DNA from: Hyposmocoma kahamanoa
Lineage: Eukaryota > Arthropoda > Insecta > Lepidoptera > Cosmopterigidae
Direction: 5' to 3'
Assembly: GCF_003589595.1 (NCBI RefSeq)
Contig: NW_020653750.1
Span: 6,417,789-6,481,788 of the forward strand
DNA length: 64,000 nt
The notes beneath the pieces are model-generated. The model was not told the DNA's origin. It did not search any database and saw only the letters and a program-made list of their open reading frames with translations. Shown piece after piece: positions 53,106 through 63,837 of this stretch; position 1 is the first letter of the stretch; each line of letters starts with the position of its first letter. A program made the translations under genes and the position numbers.

Positions 53106-53815
53106 TTAATTGACTTCAAAAAAGGAGGAGGTTCTCACTTCGACTGTATTCTTTTTTTGTTTGATTTTTACGTGATTACTCCGACAATTGTGAACCGATT
53201 TTGATTATACTTTTTTTGTTCTAAAGGGTACCCAGTGGCGGATTTGCAGTCTTGGCCGCCCTAGGGCACAGGCCATGTAGTCAGTACCGGTCGCCCCTTT
53301 CTCAACACTCATCATATATTGGTAGACTACATAATGAATTTCACTGTCACTCTGTCTATTGGTGGAAACCGCATGAAAACCCGTTCAGTACTTTTTGAGT
53401 TTATAGTGACGTTACGTTATAGATATGTAACGTATTTTATACAAAAAATGTACGAAAGTGATTTAGGGAGATTATTGTTACACGATGCGGTGCAGTGCGG
53501 CCCGCCATAATGTGCGAGAGCCTTTAGAATATTTAGGTACTTTGAGTTATTTCTAGTTATAATCAGTGAATTTAAAATGTGATTCGCCGCCCTTAAAACC
53601 TAACCGTCCTAGGTCTTGGCCTACTGGGCGGGCAAATCCGCCACTGGGGATACCTCAATACTGATCCCATTCAAATTTGAAGAAAATATGCCACCTCTAA
53701 GGGTGGCAAATTAGGTAATGGATCCAGTTTATTCGATTTCACTCACTTTCCGTTACCCGTTTTCAGTAAAACTTAGCAAATAAACAAACTTTTGATGTTG
53801 GTTTTTTTAATAAAA
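53106..53815 (+). mobile_element. Repeat family E, copy 4, split by a MITE
   Basis: Starts TTGACTTCAAAAAAGGAGGA and GTTCTCACTTCGACTGTATT, reaches TTGTTCTAAAGGGTACC, and resumes after the insertion with GATACCTCAATACTGATCCC, CCTCTAAGGGTGGCAAATTA and ACTTTTGATGTTGG. Same orientation as copy 1. Confidence 0.82.
53233..53646. mobile_element. MITE with CAGTGGCGGATTTGC ends, 414 bp
   Basis: A perfect 15-bp terminal inverted repeat: CAGTGGCGGATTTGC (53233-53247) and GCAAATCCGCCACTG (53632-53646). The CAGTGGCGGA terminus is a familiar hAT-type end. GGGTACC on the left and GGGATACC on the right suggest an aged 7-8 bp target duplication. The interior has one 63-codon chance frame. Confidence 0.85.
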
Positions 53816-54449
53816 AAGTTTGTTCTGTTACTAACTTTTATGGATGAATGTTCGAAATATATTTTTTTAATTTGCTTTCATTTGATAACTTCATAATAAC
53901 AACTTGTATTTAAACGGTACAACAAGTAATCTTTCTTTTGTTCGACTAAATTTAGTACTATAAATAAATTCATCGCATCTAAATAAATGTATATAGCAAA
54001 CATCGTGTAAACAAAACTTACTATTCAAAACACAAATAATTTAAATCATTCCCACAGTTAAACAAGATTGTCTTTTAACGGCCATGCATTAAAATTAAAT
54101 TTTCGCACAGGTGAAACCAACGCATTTTATTACGGTTCTAATTAAATTACGTAAGCCAAGAGGCCTTCCCCGAGATCCGAAAAGGTCCAATAAATAAGGC
54201 CCAATTCTAACTGATTTTAATATTCACTTTGAAGTTACAGGAAAAAAGAAAAAAACAGTATTCGTTTTTATTTTTTTCTGACGTAGATATTGGTTTTATT
54301 TCTTAATTATGTTAAATTTTTTGTGATATCTTTTATAAATTAAATCTCCTTTCAATGAATAATATAGGTACTACTAAACAAAACACTTAAATATTTGTAT
54401 TTACACTTCAATTTTGTAAAACTAATTAATCAACCCATTTATACGCCCC
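53816..54449. other. No gene seen
   Basis: AT-rich spacer. Confidence 0.5.
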
Positions 54450-54600
54450 ACTGCTTGGTACGGGGCTCTTCTCTTTTCAGTTTAGGCCATAGTCCGCCAC
54501 CCTGGTCAAAAGCGGGTTGGGAACTTCCCACGTTTTCCGAGTGTTGTGACCTTCTTCCGTCACGATGTTTTCATTCACCGAATAGCTCATGGCAAATTTC
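54450..54600 (+). mobile_element. Old lepidopteran retroposon, family K, copy 3
   Basis: GGCCATAGTCCGCCACCCTGG, GCGGGTTGGGAACTTCCCAC and CGTCACGATGTTTTCATTCA follow the common lepidopteran block GGCCGTAGTCCACCACGCTGG...TCACGATGTTTTCCTTCACC. Confidence 0.75.
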
Positions 54601-55199
54601 AAATTAATTTACGAAATTAAAAAAATACGAATGTATGCCTGTTTGTAATAGCTAAGTTTCTCGGTTGTTTACACTACTGTTCAAACGTAACGAAGAGAGT
54701 AGACATTTCATAGAATCCTTTCAGGTGGCATGCTTAGTTTCAACATAGACATTTAACGGTAAAGCTAGTAGGTTGAGAAGTAATTAGATCAAAGGGCAAC
54801 TTGACGGTCGTAATTTAATGACCTTTATGGTCCAGCGCAAAGTCGTCCCGGCGATGTTAAATTCCGTTTGTAGTTATAAAATTTACCTTGATGTTATTAG
54901 CGTCTTTGTAAAAAATATTTTGCGGGATAGTTATTTTTCCACATTTATTGGTAATCGTATTTTGATGTCGATTAAACGTTATGGTTTATATCGACATCAA
55001 AAGATGAAAAAATATCTATTTAAAAGATTAGCCCCATATATCTTTCTATATTAGTTTTGATTATAGTGACCCTCCCTACCGACCCTTAGGGTATACGAGA
55101 AGGGCACTATAACCTGTGCGCACAGGAACCTTACAAGTTCAGGTTCTGACCCCAGATCAGCCAGTGTACAGGGTTGTGACAGACCACAATCACTTGACT
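54601..55199. other. Unidentified 78-codon frame and short palindromes
   Basis: A plus-strand frame at 54818-55054 is rich in Tyr, Lys and Ile and contains a perfect 13-bp inverted repeat (TTTTGATGTCGAT at 54960, inverse at 54990-55002). I do not recognise the product. CTGTGCGCACAG near 55117 is a 12-bp palindrome. Confidence 0.35.
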
Positions 55200-55553
55200 T
55201 CATCCGGTTCTCGAGAGGCTAGTGCCCTCGGATGAGCCCCCCCGGGTGCACGTACTGGTTTGTATGAACAGTGGTTCATATGAATATTGTTTTTTTTTAG
55301 AAACCCATTTTGTCCCACTACTTTCCCATTGCTCTCGATCTTGGGCAACGTCTGACCAGTCCTTTGAAAAGGAGTCCAAGTCATCCCGCCATCGCCGACG
55401 GGGTCTACCGCGTCTCCTGTTTGAGTTGTGGGGCTGGGTGGTGTGGTTGTCCTGGCCTACAACTCGTTCGGCATGCGGCAGACGTGACCAGTCCAGGCCT
55501 ATTTCTACTTCGCCGTCTTCAGAGCTACATCGATAATTTGGGTTTTTGACCAT
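55200..55553 (-). pseudogene. RTE-type LINE C-terminal fragment
   Basis: A 117-codon minus-strand frame contains RRRGRPRRRWRDDLDSFSKD followed by WSDVAQDREQWES, the GRPxRRWxDDLxxF...WxxxAQDRxxW C-terminus of lepidopteran RTE-like LINEs. After that the frame runs into unrelated sequence (SKKKQYSYEP), so the normal EAFAQQW end is replaced. The two plus-strand frames over the same bases (55222-55549) are shadows. Confidence 0.82.
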
Positions 55554-55940
55554 AGCGAGGTGTTCCTGACACGATCGAGTAATTTTACACCCAATATGGT
55601 GCGCTCCGTAGTTAGCACTATACTGCAGGAATTATAAAATCGCCAGTGCAAGACATGAAACCGGACGACATAAATACGATAAGTATGTACTTATGTTAAG
55701 TATGTTTAAATTAAAGGACTAATTGAGAGGTACAAAGAAAATACATTTGAAAGAGGGATATAGAAGGTCTGCCATACTTTAAAGGTCAGTATTTTTAGAA
55801 AATTAAAAATATCTAGGTACTCGACAACATTTATTCATCAGGATCAAATGCAACTCTAGTACATTTGTATCGAAGTCTTCTTTCTCCTTATTTAAAAGCT
55901 GGGCTTTTGTCGGTGGAGTAACCGCCAATCATCTCTGTTC
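55554..55940. other. No gene seen
   Basis: AT-rich spacer between two LINE remnants on the same strand. Confidence 0.45.
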
Positions 55941-56300
55941 AACGCCCTTAAATTTTGATTTCCTGACACGTTACGACATTAACTTTTCCCTTATATGATA
56001 TAAATAACTTTGTCTCGGTCTTCCTCTATTTCCTTCTATGCTTCTAAGAAAATTGTCGTGACGTATCAGATGTCCAAAAATCTTTCCCTTTCGATTCTCT
56101 TTAATAAGCTTCTCTATACTTGCAGTATTCTTAACACCTACGCATTACGCATACGGTCTTTATTTACGCGCAACTGATTATATTTATTCTTCTCCAGCAC
56201 CATATCTCAAATATTTGCAATCTCTGTCCTCCGTGTCATTGTCTATGTCTCACTACCTTACAATGCAACATTCTAAATATACAACTATGTCAGTCGTTTC
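55941..56300 (-). pseudogene. LINE reverse transcriptase C-terminal remnant (GHLIRHDNF type)
   Basis: On the minus strand one frame reads VKNTASIEKLIKENRKGKIF, GHLIRHDNFLRSIEGNRGRP and RQSYLYHIREKLMS before a stop. Upstream, in other frames, GSET-TMTRRTE and WCWRRI correspond to the LYGSETWTL and EMWCYRRM blocks of the same RT family. Several stops and shifts separate them. It is too broken to appear as one reading frame. Confidence 0.78.
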
Positions 56301-56617
56301 CTGGCCCTTTTTGAAAATTTTGCTTTTAGTGCATGTTTTTCATTGTTGAAAATCTTTTTAGCCATTGCGATTCATGGAATTATGTCCAAAGTACGTCTGT
56401 TGGGCTAGCACGACATTGAGAGTGACATATAGAGCGTGAGATACTTCTATTCTCGCATAGCGAATAACAATAGCTTGCGCTTTATGCCACTCTCGCGCAA
56501 GTGGCGTCAGTGTTGATTGAGTTCTGATTTTTTAGAAGCGGTTGACAATTTTATTTTGATAATATTAATTTCTGTCCAAGTTCTATAAATATTGGACGTA
56601 CGAGGCTACTAAATAGT
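56301..56617. other. No gene seen
   Basis: A patch GTGACATATAGAGCGTGAG and TTGCGCTTTATGCCACTCTCGC near 56420-56505 resembles, inverted, 22795-22875 (GACATAAAGCGCGAG, CTCGCACTTTGTCTCGC). This is a possible low-copy repeat. Confidence 0.4.
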
Positions 56618-56961
56618 ATTTTATGCAATCGTTGCATAATGAGTGTTCTTGATCGTTTAGGACACGGTAATACTTACAAGAATTTAAAACCTATTTATGT
56701 AATAATTGCACAGAATACTTTTTCTACGAGTAAATTAAAATAAAGAAAAACAACCAATATTTAAAGATTATTTGTTAACAATCCACGACAACAAACTCAA
56801 CAAACGCTGCAAAACAAAAAACTAAAGAGATAGAATAGAAGTGTCCGTAATTGGTCCAAGTACCGCTTATATTTTAACCAATCATGAGGGAGTAGAACGT
56901 TTGAGTAGTGTCGTATTTGATATTTTAATTGTCAAAAATACGACGTTCTTTTTTTGAAACT
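56618..56961 (+). repeat. Interspersed repeat N, copy 2
   Basis: TTTTATGCAATCGTTGCATAA at the left and ACGACGTTCTTTTTTTGAAACT at the right match the ends of 43322-43651 in opposite orientation. The shared core is AGAATAGAAGTGTCCG, ATTGGTCCAAGTACCGC and AACCAATCATGAGGGAGTAG. Confidence 0.7.
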
Positions 56962-57744
56962 CTTGTTTCTTCTGTTCTGTTTAGAGAACTTTAATTTAAA
57001 AAATTCATTTTAGTGCTGAGTACCATAGACTTTTTAGTTCAAGACTATAAAGAGCTCCTTTGTGATATGGTTTATGAAATTATAATTGACAATTAAAAGT
57101 GAAGGAGTAAAAAACATTTAAAAAAACTATTAATATTTGTTTTTGAGTAATTAACTCATAAAATAGACTGTTAATATATTATAGCATGCAAAGCAAAGCG
57201 GTACGGGCTGGTAGACGGTGTTTTGAATTAATCGTGCACTTATGTGCAATTAGTTTCGCAATTATTTGCGAAATATAATTTAATCTAATGCCATAAGTAG
57301 ATAAACATTTTAAAATAACTGTTTCAAAGTATTAATGGATGGCCGTAACTCATTCGATCTTGTTACTCATACAATGTATTAGAGAGCCAAGTGTTGGAAA
57401 TTGGCGTTTTATAGGACATTGATGTCATAATTTTAATGATGTCAGTCGTAAACTATGTTTAGAAGTGCCGTTAAGCTGAGTTTTATAAAAGTAGTTAAAC
57501 TTAAATGAGGGTTAAGTGTAAGTTTATGTTCATGTTGCTGTATACTTTTTAAAAGTATAACTATATAAGTACGTTCCGCCACTAGGCATTGGGTTCCAAT
57601 AAGGGAAGATGTTAGTTTAAAGTCCACAGTGCTGTCAAGAGGATAGGGGACCCCACATGTATTCGAAGTTTATTTCGTTCAACATGCGTAGCATGGTTGT
57701 ATATCCCATGCGATACGTGATAAACCTCCCCGTGACATATTTAT
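56962..57744. other. No gene seen
   Basis: A 61-codon minus frame (57442-57627) has no domain. Confidence 0.5.
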
Positions 57745-57858
57745 TTTAGTCGATAAATAAATAAATAAAATCGTTTATTTTCACGTTCGTTTGTGTGTCA
57801 CACATACACACACATGTCACCTATCGCAACTTTCCCAAACATCAAACCGTGGGTGCCT

Positions 57859-58401
57859 TTACAAGATCCTCAGTCTTATCGTAGTTGAGTGTCTGAAGCC
57901 ATCCGGAAACAATCCTTTTGCATTTCCATCTTGTTGTGTGGTAAATATGAAATAATTTATTGACTTTATTGTACGATCTACCTTGATACAAATAGAATTT
58001 TTTGATGAAAGAAGTTCTGCCCTTATAATGACCACATACCGTGTACTCCCGTCCCGTCTATTGGGATTATTTGGCCCCCATAAGGGGTATTCAATGTCGT
58101 GATGTTGCCTGACAACAGAAGCTAGAATAAATAATTGCCTCACAGTTAGAACTCCGCATTCTTCATATAAAGATGACGTAGGATAGAGTGGAGGTTTAAA
58201 ATTACTAATCCATAAGACCATTCTTTGCTCACGTTCAGCCTCTAACATAAATGTTTTAAAAAAACCACCCCAATTAGATATGCAGTACATCACAAGCGAT
58301 TGACACAGTGAAAGATAAACCATTTTCATGAGATTGCCATCTGCCACGTGTCTCAGTTGTTTGAAAACCAAAGAGAGCTTTCTAACTTTCCGTGCCAAAG
58401 C
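57859..58401 (-). pseudogene. LINE reverse transcriptase C-terminal region
   Basis: An open frame gives ALARKVRKLSLVFKQLRH, MVYLSLCQSLVMYCISNWGG, RQLFILASVVRQHH and a C-terminus with no stop until 57859. This corresponds to the part after the palm in CR1/jockey-type elements (KLxFxFKxLRH..., LxxSLxxYCIxxWGG). The frame actually opens upstream at 58461, but its first 19 or so residues (MTTSYQVARLLVCLLLYN) come from the 3' untranslated end of the nested LINE and are not part of this protein. Confidence 0.85.
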
Positions 58402-58745
58402 TTTAATATTGTAAAGAAGGAGGCAAACGAGTAGACGAGCCACTTGATAGGAGGTGGTCATCGTCGCCCATGGACATTTGCAACATCAGATGAGCTGCTT
58501 ATGCATTGCCATATGCCTTTGAGAGCCCTGTAAACACGCTTTTTGAAGAACCCCATGTGATAGTACAAAGGAAATATTTCTGGAGGAAGATCATTCCATA
58601 TCTTGCAGGTTCGAGGAAGGAACGAACGAGATGCCCGCGTGGGCTTACAATGCCAGGCATTTAAGATGTGGGAATGGACTCTACTCCTTTGGCGGGAGGT
58701 GCGATGGTAGAAACGAGACGGTGGCACCAGTTCGAAAAATTCCTT
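58402..58745 (-). mobile_element. Nested 5'-truncated LINE tail of another family
   Basis: The frame reads FFELVPPSRFYHRTSRQRSR, SFLPRTCKIWNDLPPEIFPL, YYHMGFFKKRVYRALKG and ends DVANVHGRR at a stop at 58458. This is a well-known lepidopteran LINE C-terminus (FIPRTxxLWNxLPxxVFPxxYxxxxFKxxVxxxLKG...VAxVHGRR). The following CAAGTGGCTCGTCTACTCG and TTTGCCTCC match its usual 3' untranslated end. Flanking codons belong to a different LINE. No target duplication is visible. Confidence 0.87.
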
Positions 58746-59440
58746 TTATATTAGTTTTCAATTTTTAGTTTACATAGGTCGTTTATATAACATAGGAACG
58801 GAGTAGGCCTCAAGACACTACCTTGTGGCACGCCGAATTCAATAGAGTCATCAGCACTCTCAAAACCACCTATTCTTACACGCTGAGTATGATTTGAAAG
58901 ATAGTCGATAAAGAGAGCCAATTGTGCAATTGTGCCATTTTCTCAAGTTTGTCTATCAACCTAGGCAAAGAGACTATATCAAATACCTTCGCTAAATTTA
59001 AAAATATCCTAAGGCATTTGATTTTATAGTCAAGTTTATCAGCTAAGTAGTTGACGAAAGAATGGACTTCCGGTAGACCTACTAGAGCGGAAGCCATACT
59101 GAGACGGGGATAAAAGTTGTTTACATTCTAGAAAATTTATAAGCCTACTATTGATTAACTTCTCCAAAATTTTTGTAACTGCTGGTAATATTGATATATT
59201 TTTTTACCAGTTTTAAATACAGGTACCACAACAGACTTTTTAAGCGAACCTGGACAGATCCCCTCAGACATACATCTGTTAAACAGATAGGTGAAAGGAG
59301 GGACGATAACATTCTTAACAGCCTTTGTAGAGATACCGTCCCATCCCACACTGTTACATGTTTTTAGATTCACTATAATCCTCTCTATTTCCTCACAATT
59401 TATTTCTAAAAGATAAAAAGAGTCAACTTCAACACGCTTA
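58746..59440 (-). pseudogene. LINE reverse transcriptase N-terminal and fingers regions
   Basis: Separate frames give NCEEIERIIVNLKTCNSVGW, DGISTKAVKNVIVPPFTYLF, CPGSLKKSVVVPVFKTGKK, then after shifts SFVNYLADKLDYKIKCLRIF and QRVRIGGFESADDSIEFGVP followed by QGSVLRPTPFLCYINDL. These are the GxDGIS, KxxVVVPVFKxG and GVPQGSVLGPxLFLxYIND motifs in the correct order. The sequence stops at KLKIEN, just before the expected FADDT catalytic motif, where the nested LINE begins. Confidence 0.87.
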
Positions 59441-59720
59441 TCAATTAAACTGTCTGATAAAGTAACTATTGATGAAATTAACAGATTCTTCGGGCGAAGA
59501 CTTTATCGAAAGTAATTGTAGATGAAGTTCTACGGCTCTGTTCAAGTTAGTAATGTTTTTAATTGGCGGCCAAAGCTTTTTAGAGTTTGATCCGGCTGCC
59601 CTAAGTTCTTCCTTTTCATGCTGTCATTTGCATTGATAATGGTGTCATTACAGAAGTTCTTGTATCATTTATATGTAGTTTTTATTATGTCATTTTCAGG
59701 ATCCTTTTTTACTTTCAAAT

Positions 59721-59993
59721 CATTGACTTATAATTATATGGACGTCGGGTCCGCGCTAAAAAGTGTCCGAACTTACAAGGCGTTAAAATCGTATACAGAG
59801 CGTCATTCACGCTTTAGCCTTCGTTTGTTCGACTGACAGCGAAGCAAGCAAAATAAGACAGTACTGCGATGACATTACAATTTAAAAGCTTTTTCATATT
59901 CCTTTACATGTCACTACGTTTAAATAGATTGACTTGGGACTTTTTTCGTCGTTTTTGTATTAGACCCGTCGTCCTCTTATTTGTAAGTCAATG
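59721..59993. mobile_element. hAT-type MITE nested in the LINE, 273 bp
   Basis: The left end CATTGACTTATAATTA and the right end, inverse CATTGACTTACAAATA, form the terminal repeat. The octamer TTTCAAAT flanks both ends (59713-59720 and 59994-60001) without mismatch. Removing one octamer and the insert restores the linker sequence of the LINE. No coding capacity. Confidence 0.88.
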
Positions 59994-60469
59994 TTTCAAA
60001 TGCATTTTATCCCTATTTTTCATGCACCATAGAAAACCAATGGTAATCCACGGTTTTATGGTAACTTTATTTCTAGGCAATCCGTACTGCAATAAATTTG
60101 ACAGTATCAATCTTTGAAAGTAAGCCTGATGAAAATATCAGTAGCACAATTTAGATTGTCAGTTTCAGATACAGGGTTGAAATCCAAAGCAGCGCTGTAC
60201 CTTACAAGGTTATCTATATCAACGTTGGTATTAAATCTAATTGCTTTATGTTTTGTCACATTTTTCATTTTAACGCATACAAATATTGAGTCGTGGTCTG
60301 TTATTGAGGATTGCATTTAAAAGGTAAGTGTGGGGAGTCTAGTTTTCAAAGTAGGGTGATCAAGGCAGCTATTACCTCTCGTAGCCGAGTAATAAGAAGG
60401 AGTCATACCATAGTAAGTTAACATATTATATCAAGATAATTTGCAGTATTGTGATTAAGTTCAGCAATG

Positions 60470-61020
60470 TTACATGTTAACGTTGTTTATATCTCCAACT
60501 AATATTATGTTCTTAAATGTTTGTAATTGATTTAATAAATTACAGAGCGAGTTTAGGAGCACATCAATATCTACAAAGCATCAAGGTCTGTATATAGCCA
60601 GTGTGACCGTTTCAGTTCCAATTTTAATTAATAGGCAGTTAGCTTCAGACAATTGTACTGAGGAAGACCACACCAGAATTAATTTTGTCATTGACGTAAA
60701 CCACAACCCCATCATTTTGGTTAAAGCTAATTGTGGTAATATATTCGAAAAGCCATTTAGTGAGGGCAAGTTCACTCTGTTCACACTGTGCACGACAACC
60801 AACATTCCGACAAAACAATAACATCGCAGACGAAATTTAGGCGTACAATGAGTGTTGAAAGTGTAGAAAAATTCTTATTTAGACTACGTATGTTTTGTTG
60901 AAGTATCATTAGGAATGACGATGGGTTCATTACGTGTTGTATACATTCATCTGAACACTGAAATGTTTCACTTTTTTCAAAATTATCAATTTCATTAGTC
61001 AATTCATTTAAGGTACCCAT
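60470..61020 (-). pseudogene. LINE apurinic-type endonuclease, N-terminal part
   Basis: The first frame (61020-60781) ends LQQNIRSLNKNFSTLSTLIV, CDVIVLSECWLS, the QNIRSINxxF...DVIxLTExW start of APE-type LINE endonucleases. A second frame (60805-60581) continues with NRVNLPSLNGF and ends ETVTLAIYRP, and a third reads NIILVGDINNV, equivalent to the GDFN motif. Three frames for one domain mean at least two frameshifts. Confidence 0.85.
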
Positions 61021-61060
61021 TTTAAAATAAGTTCACCAATACTATGGAAAATGTCACAGT

Positions 61061-62239
61061 CGATAAAGGGTTACATATCAGTAGTCCGAAATGACATTTT
61101 ACAGAAATAACGTTTGGTTGAAATTTCGTAACCTCGAAAGTATTTTGAGAGGAAAATGTTTTTTCTTTTAAACCTAACTTAATCTAAACTAACCGAACCC
61201 TATCGTATCTTTGCAATAAACATTCAACATATCCTGAAAGAACAACTGTTTCGTTATAATCGGTTTTCGGTGCAATGAAAATTCGAACAAACGTTATTTC
61301 GGACAAAAAAATTTCGACTTTGTGATAGGTTACCTCGATAAAGCTATGTTGTTGCCATTATTAAAATTTTATTTTGTTATTGCGAATATTGAATCGGTAA
61401 GGTACGCACTAGTGTCATTCCTTCGTTTGTTTATTTGAAAATGAACTATTGAACAATATAATATGTTGAATTGCATCATTCTAAAATGACGAAACAAAAA
61501 ATGGCAGGTCTTTGTAGTTGCAGTTTGTATTTAAATTGAATATTAAGTGTAATTATTAATTACGTTTTGCGTTTCTTACTGTTTAAATTTATGGCGCTAT
61601 ACGGTGGAAAACTTACAAACGCTTTCAAAATTTGCAAAAGCCACATACAAAGTCCTTGTGAAAAATGTCAGAGAAAATCCATATCGGCTTATTTTGTAAT
61701 TTTGTAAGAACTCGTACTTCTTACCCTCTCATCATTTTCGATAAAACATAATATAAAACACCCACTAGACAATTTTGTATTACATTAGTTATTGTTTACG
61801 TATTTCAAATTACCCTTACGAAGAACTGTATTAAAAATGTTCTCCTCACCTTTTTTCAATAATTAATATGTAACAAACTCTTTCTTTTTATTATTTCTGT
61901 TTATCCCCTTTGTCGCGCTTACTGTTGACGTTAATGAAATTGCCACACAGAATTGTCAAAATGTTTTAAAATCAGCTGTGACTTTGAGGCCAAGTTTGGC
62001 ACGGCGATATTTTTTCGCGGCCATTGGTAGCGGTCGTATAAGAATAAATGTTATTTTGACTACGATTTCACGACGCTTCAAAGGCATAATTTTAGAGAGG
62101 ATTTTTGTTTCCATTTTTTTTTGTTATAAGTTCCTAATAGTTTTTATTTGAGTTGTTCCTTTGAGATCTAATATGTATGTATATGTATTATGGTATATGT
62201 CTAATATTGAGTATTTTATTTCATATCATTATTAGTTCA
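61061..62239. other. No gene seen
   Basis: Diverged direct and inverted blocks of the type GTCCGAAATGACATTTT / TCCGAAATAACGTTTG occur at 61080-61140 and 61290-61320 (inverted). AACCTAACTTAATCTAAAC near 61173 has a GGTTAG-like composition. These may be a decayed MITE. The rest is AT-rich spacer. Confidence 0.4.
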
Positions 62240-62464
62240 TTATAATAATAATATAATAACGCACACATTCAACATACACTACCTACACTAGGGAAACTCT
62301 GTATCACGGGTACCATGGACACACACATAGACAACCACAAATTACACCCAAACTCACGAGTGAAATAAATGTAGGCCATACAAATATTTCTCCCGGCCCG
62401 GGAATCGAACCTGGGACCTCTGCGTGGCAGTCCGACATGGCAACCGTTCGTCCACAGAGGCAGT
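62240..62464 (-). mobile_element. tRNA-derived SINE, family B, copy 5
   Basis: Tail ATAATAATAATATAATAACG, then CACTAGGGAAACTCTGTATC, GACAACCACAAATTACACCC, TACAAATATTTCTCCCGGCC, inverted box B GGGAATCGAACCTGGG and inverted box A CAACCGTTCGTCCACAG. It is the best preserved minus-strand copy. Confidence 0.9.
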
Positions 62465-63099
62465 TAAAAAAGTTCATTACACATCTTCCTAATAAATTGG
62501 GGTCAGTGGGGACCCCATGCGATTAGTTGTATGATTTTCTTTCGTGTTAAGACGGAGTAAAGTTTTCGTAAAATTTGAAATAGTCATGCAGCATGCATTT
62601 ATTTTATTTTATTTTATTGATGGATTGTGAAAGAAGATAAAATTTTACAAAAAAAAATGTATGAGAAATGTATGTAGTGATTGTTATGATGGTCTAATGA
62701 TTAAAATTGCTTTGTCGCCTTATTTATTCTTATTTTGACAGTTGGCCCACTAGTATTGAAATCAATTCGTGAAGTACAGACGCACATTGTTATTAAAATG
62801 TAAAGTACTGCCTTTGAACTGTACAATCACGGACAAAATACACATATTATAACAACAGGTACGTACCTGGATTATTACGTAATAATATGTATAGTCATTA
62901 TACTTGTTTACAAGCCATCGCTCTCCTTAACCATATTCAAGGAAAGAGGGCGACCTGCTGCACGACACCACCACCGCAAGTAAGGGCATTTTATTGAGCA
63001 TGACCACTCAGGATAATATAGCGGGTAACATTAGAATGTTACTTGTCAGTAGTACCTAGCAAAAAAAGCAATCATATTTCAAACTTGCATTAATTATTT
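62465..63099. other. No gene seen
   Basis: Includes a short (TTTTA)n tract near 62599-62617. The right part (62930-63099) may be the decayed 3' end of the adjoining LINE fragment. Confidence 0.45.
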
Positions 63100-63780
63100 C
63101 CCTGTTGTTTAACATCTCCTTCAGCGAGGCAAATTTTGCTATCGTAGTCGGCACAACATTTTGGACATCATCCGTTCAGCATACGTCCAACTGTTTTGGG
63201 TGTTTCGTCATGGCTTCGCGCCAATTTGATTTTATGCAAGTAAGCCCTAAATGTGCCATGACCAGTACAAATTTGAGCCAAAGTATTTGTAATGTTGATT
63301 TTTACCAGATACTTGAAAGCCGCGGAGACATCGGGAAAAAGCGCTTTGTCACTGCTCCGGTACTTACGTTGGTAATAGCGTGTTTGCCATGCTGATACCG
63401 TACTATTCCCAATAATGCGTTAAGAATAATGGAAAACAATCATAGAATGGTGCTTGTTGGCATGTCAGTGTGGCCGATTTGCCGACTTCGTGTGCTCTTT
63501 CATTTCCAAATATTCAATTGTGTATGAAAAAGTATCTTAAAGTAGATCGATTTTACTTCTGTCTGTGGAGCAAAAGATTGGTAGGCCGTAACATTTACTA
63601 TGCTGCTAAATTCTCTACTGTTTCTATATGTATGGCCTCGTTGTGCTAGGGCTTCCGTAGCTGCTATTCCCTTGTTCTCGACAGGGTTCTCTGTTTGTGC
63701 AGAACCTGCCTGAGTAGGTAGCATGACCCTACTTGTTTCTGCCGTAAAGTAGTCTATGTTCCGGACTTTTCTCATTTAAA
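63100..63780 (-). pseudogene. LINE RNase H / C-terminal remnant
   Basis: On the minus strand, 63775-63500 reads PVENKGIAATEALAQRG, resembling the HVGIxGNExADxLAREG motif of RNase H in I/R1-type LINEs. Further down RFFPDVSAAFKYLVKINITN and TLAQICTGHGTFRAYLHKIK match the region after RNase H (LTGHGxFxxYLxRFK). CPKC follows where a Cys-His motif is usual. The two parts are in different frames with a stop between. Confidence 0.65.
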
Positions 63781-63837
63781 GTTAGGGTGAGCCAGAGGCG
63801 AAGTCCGAAAATGTCAAGATATTTAAGTTCATTAATC

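Larger units (their letters stand above)
57745..61060 (-). mobile_element. Degenerate CR1/jockey-type LINE, about 3.3 kb, with nested insertions
   Basis: Read from 61060 down, the element gives an AP endonuclease (61020 to about 60470), a linker (60316-59994), a hAT-like MITE (59993-59721), more linker with KVKKDPENDIIKTTYK-like sequence, reverse transcriptase N-terminal and fingers (59440-58745), a nested LINE tail (58745-58402), reverse transcriptase C-terminus (58401-57859) and a 3' end with an ATTT-repeat tail near 57740-57775. The order is that of a single APE-type non-LTR element. The 5' end is near complete. Many stops and shifts show it is long dead. Confidence 0.88.

Noticed and set aside
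55222..55549. Plus-strand frames of 104 and 79 codons
   Set aside because: They lie opposite the RTE-type minus-strand remnant, which has a recognisable motif; the plus frames have none.
57859..58461. 200-codon open frame as a single intact gene
   Set aside because: Its first residues derive from the 3' UTR of a nested LINE and the rest is a LINE reverse transcriptase tail, so the frame is an accidental fusion.
63105..63395. 96-codon plus-strand frame
   Set aside because: It lies opposite the minus-strand RNase H-region remnant (TGHGTFRAYL block) and has no motif of its own.
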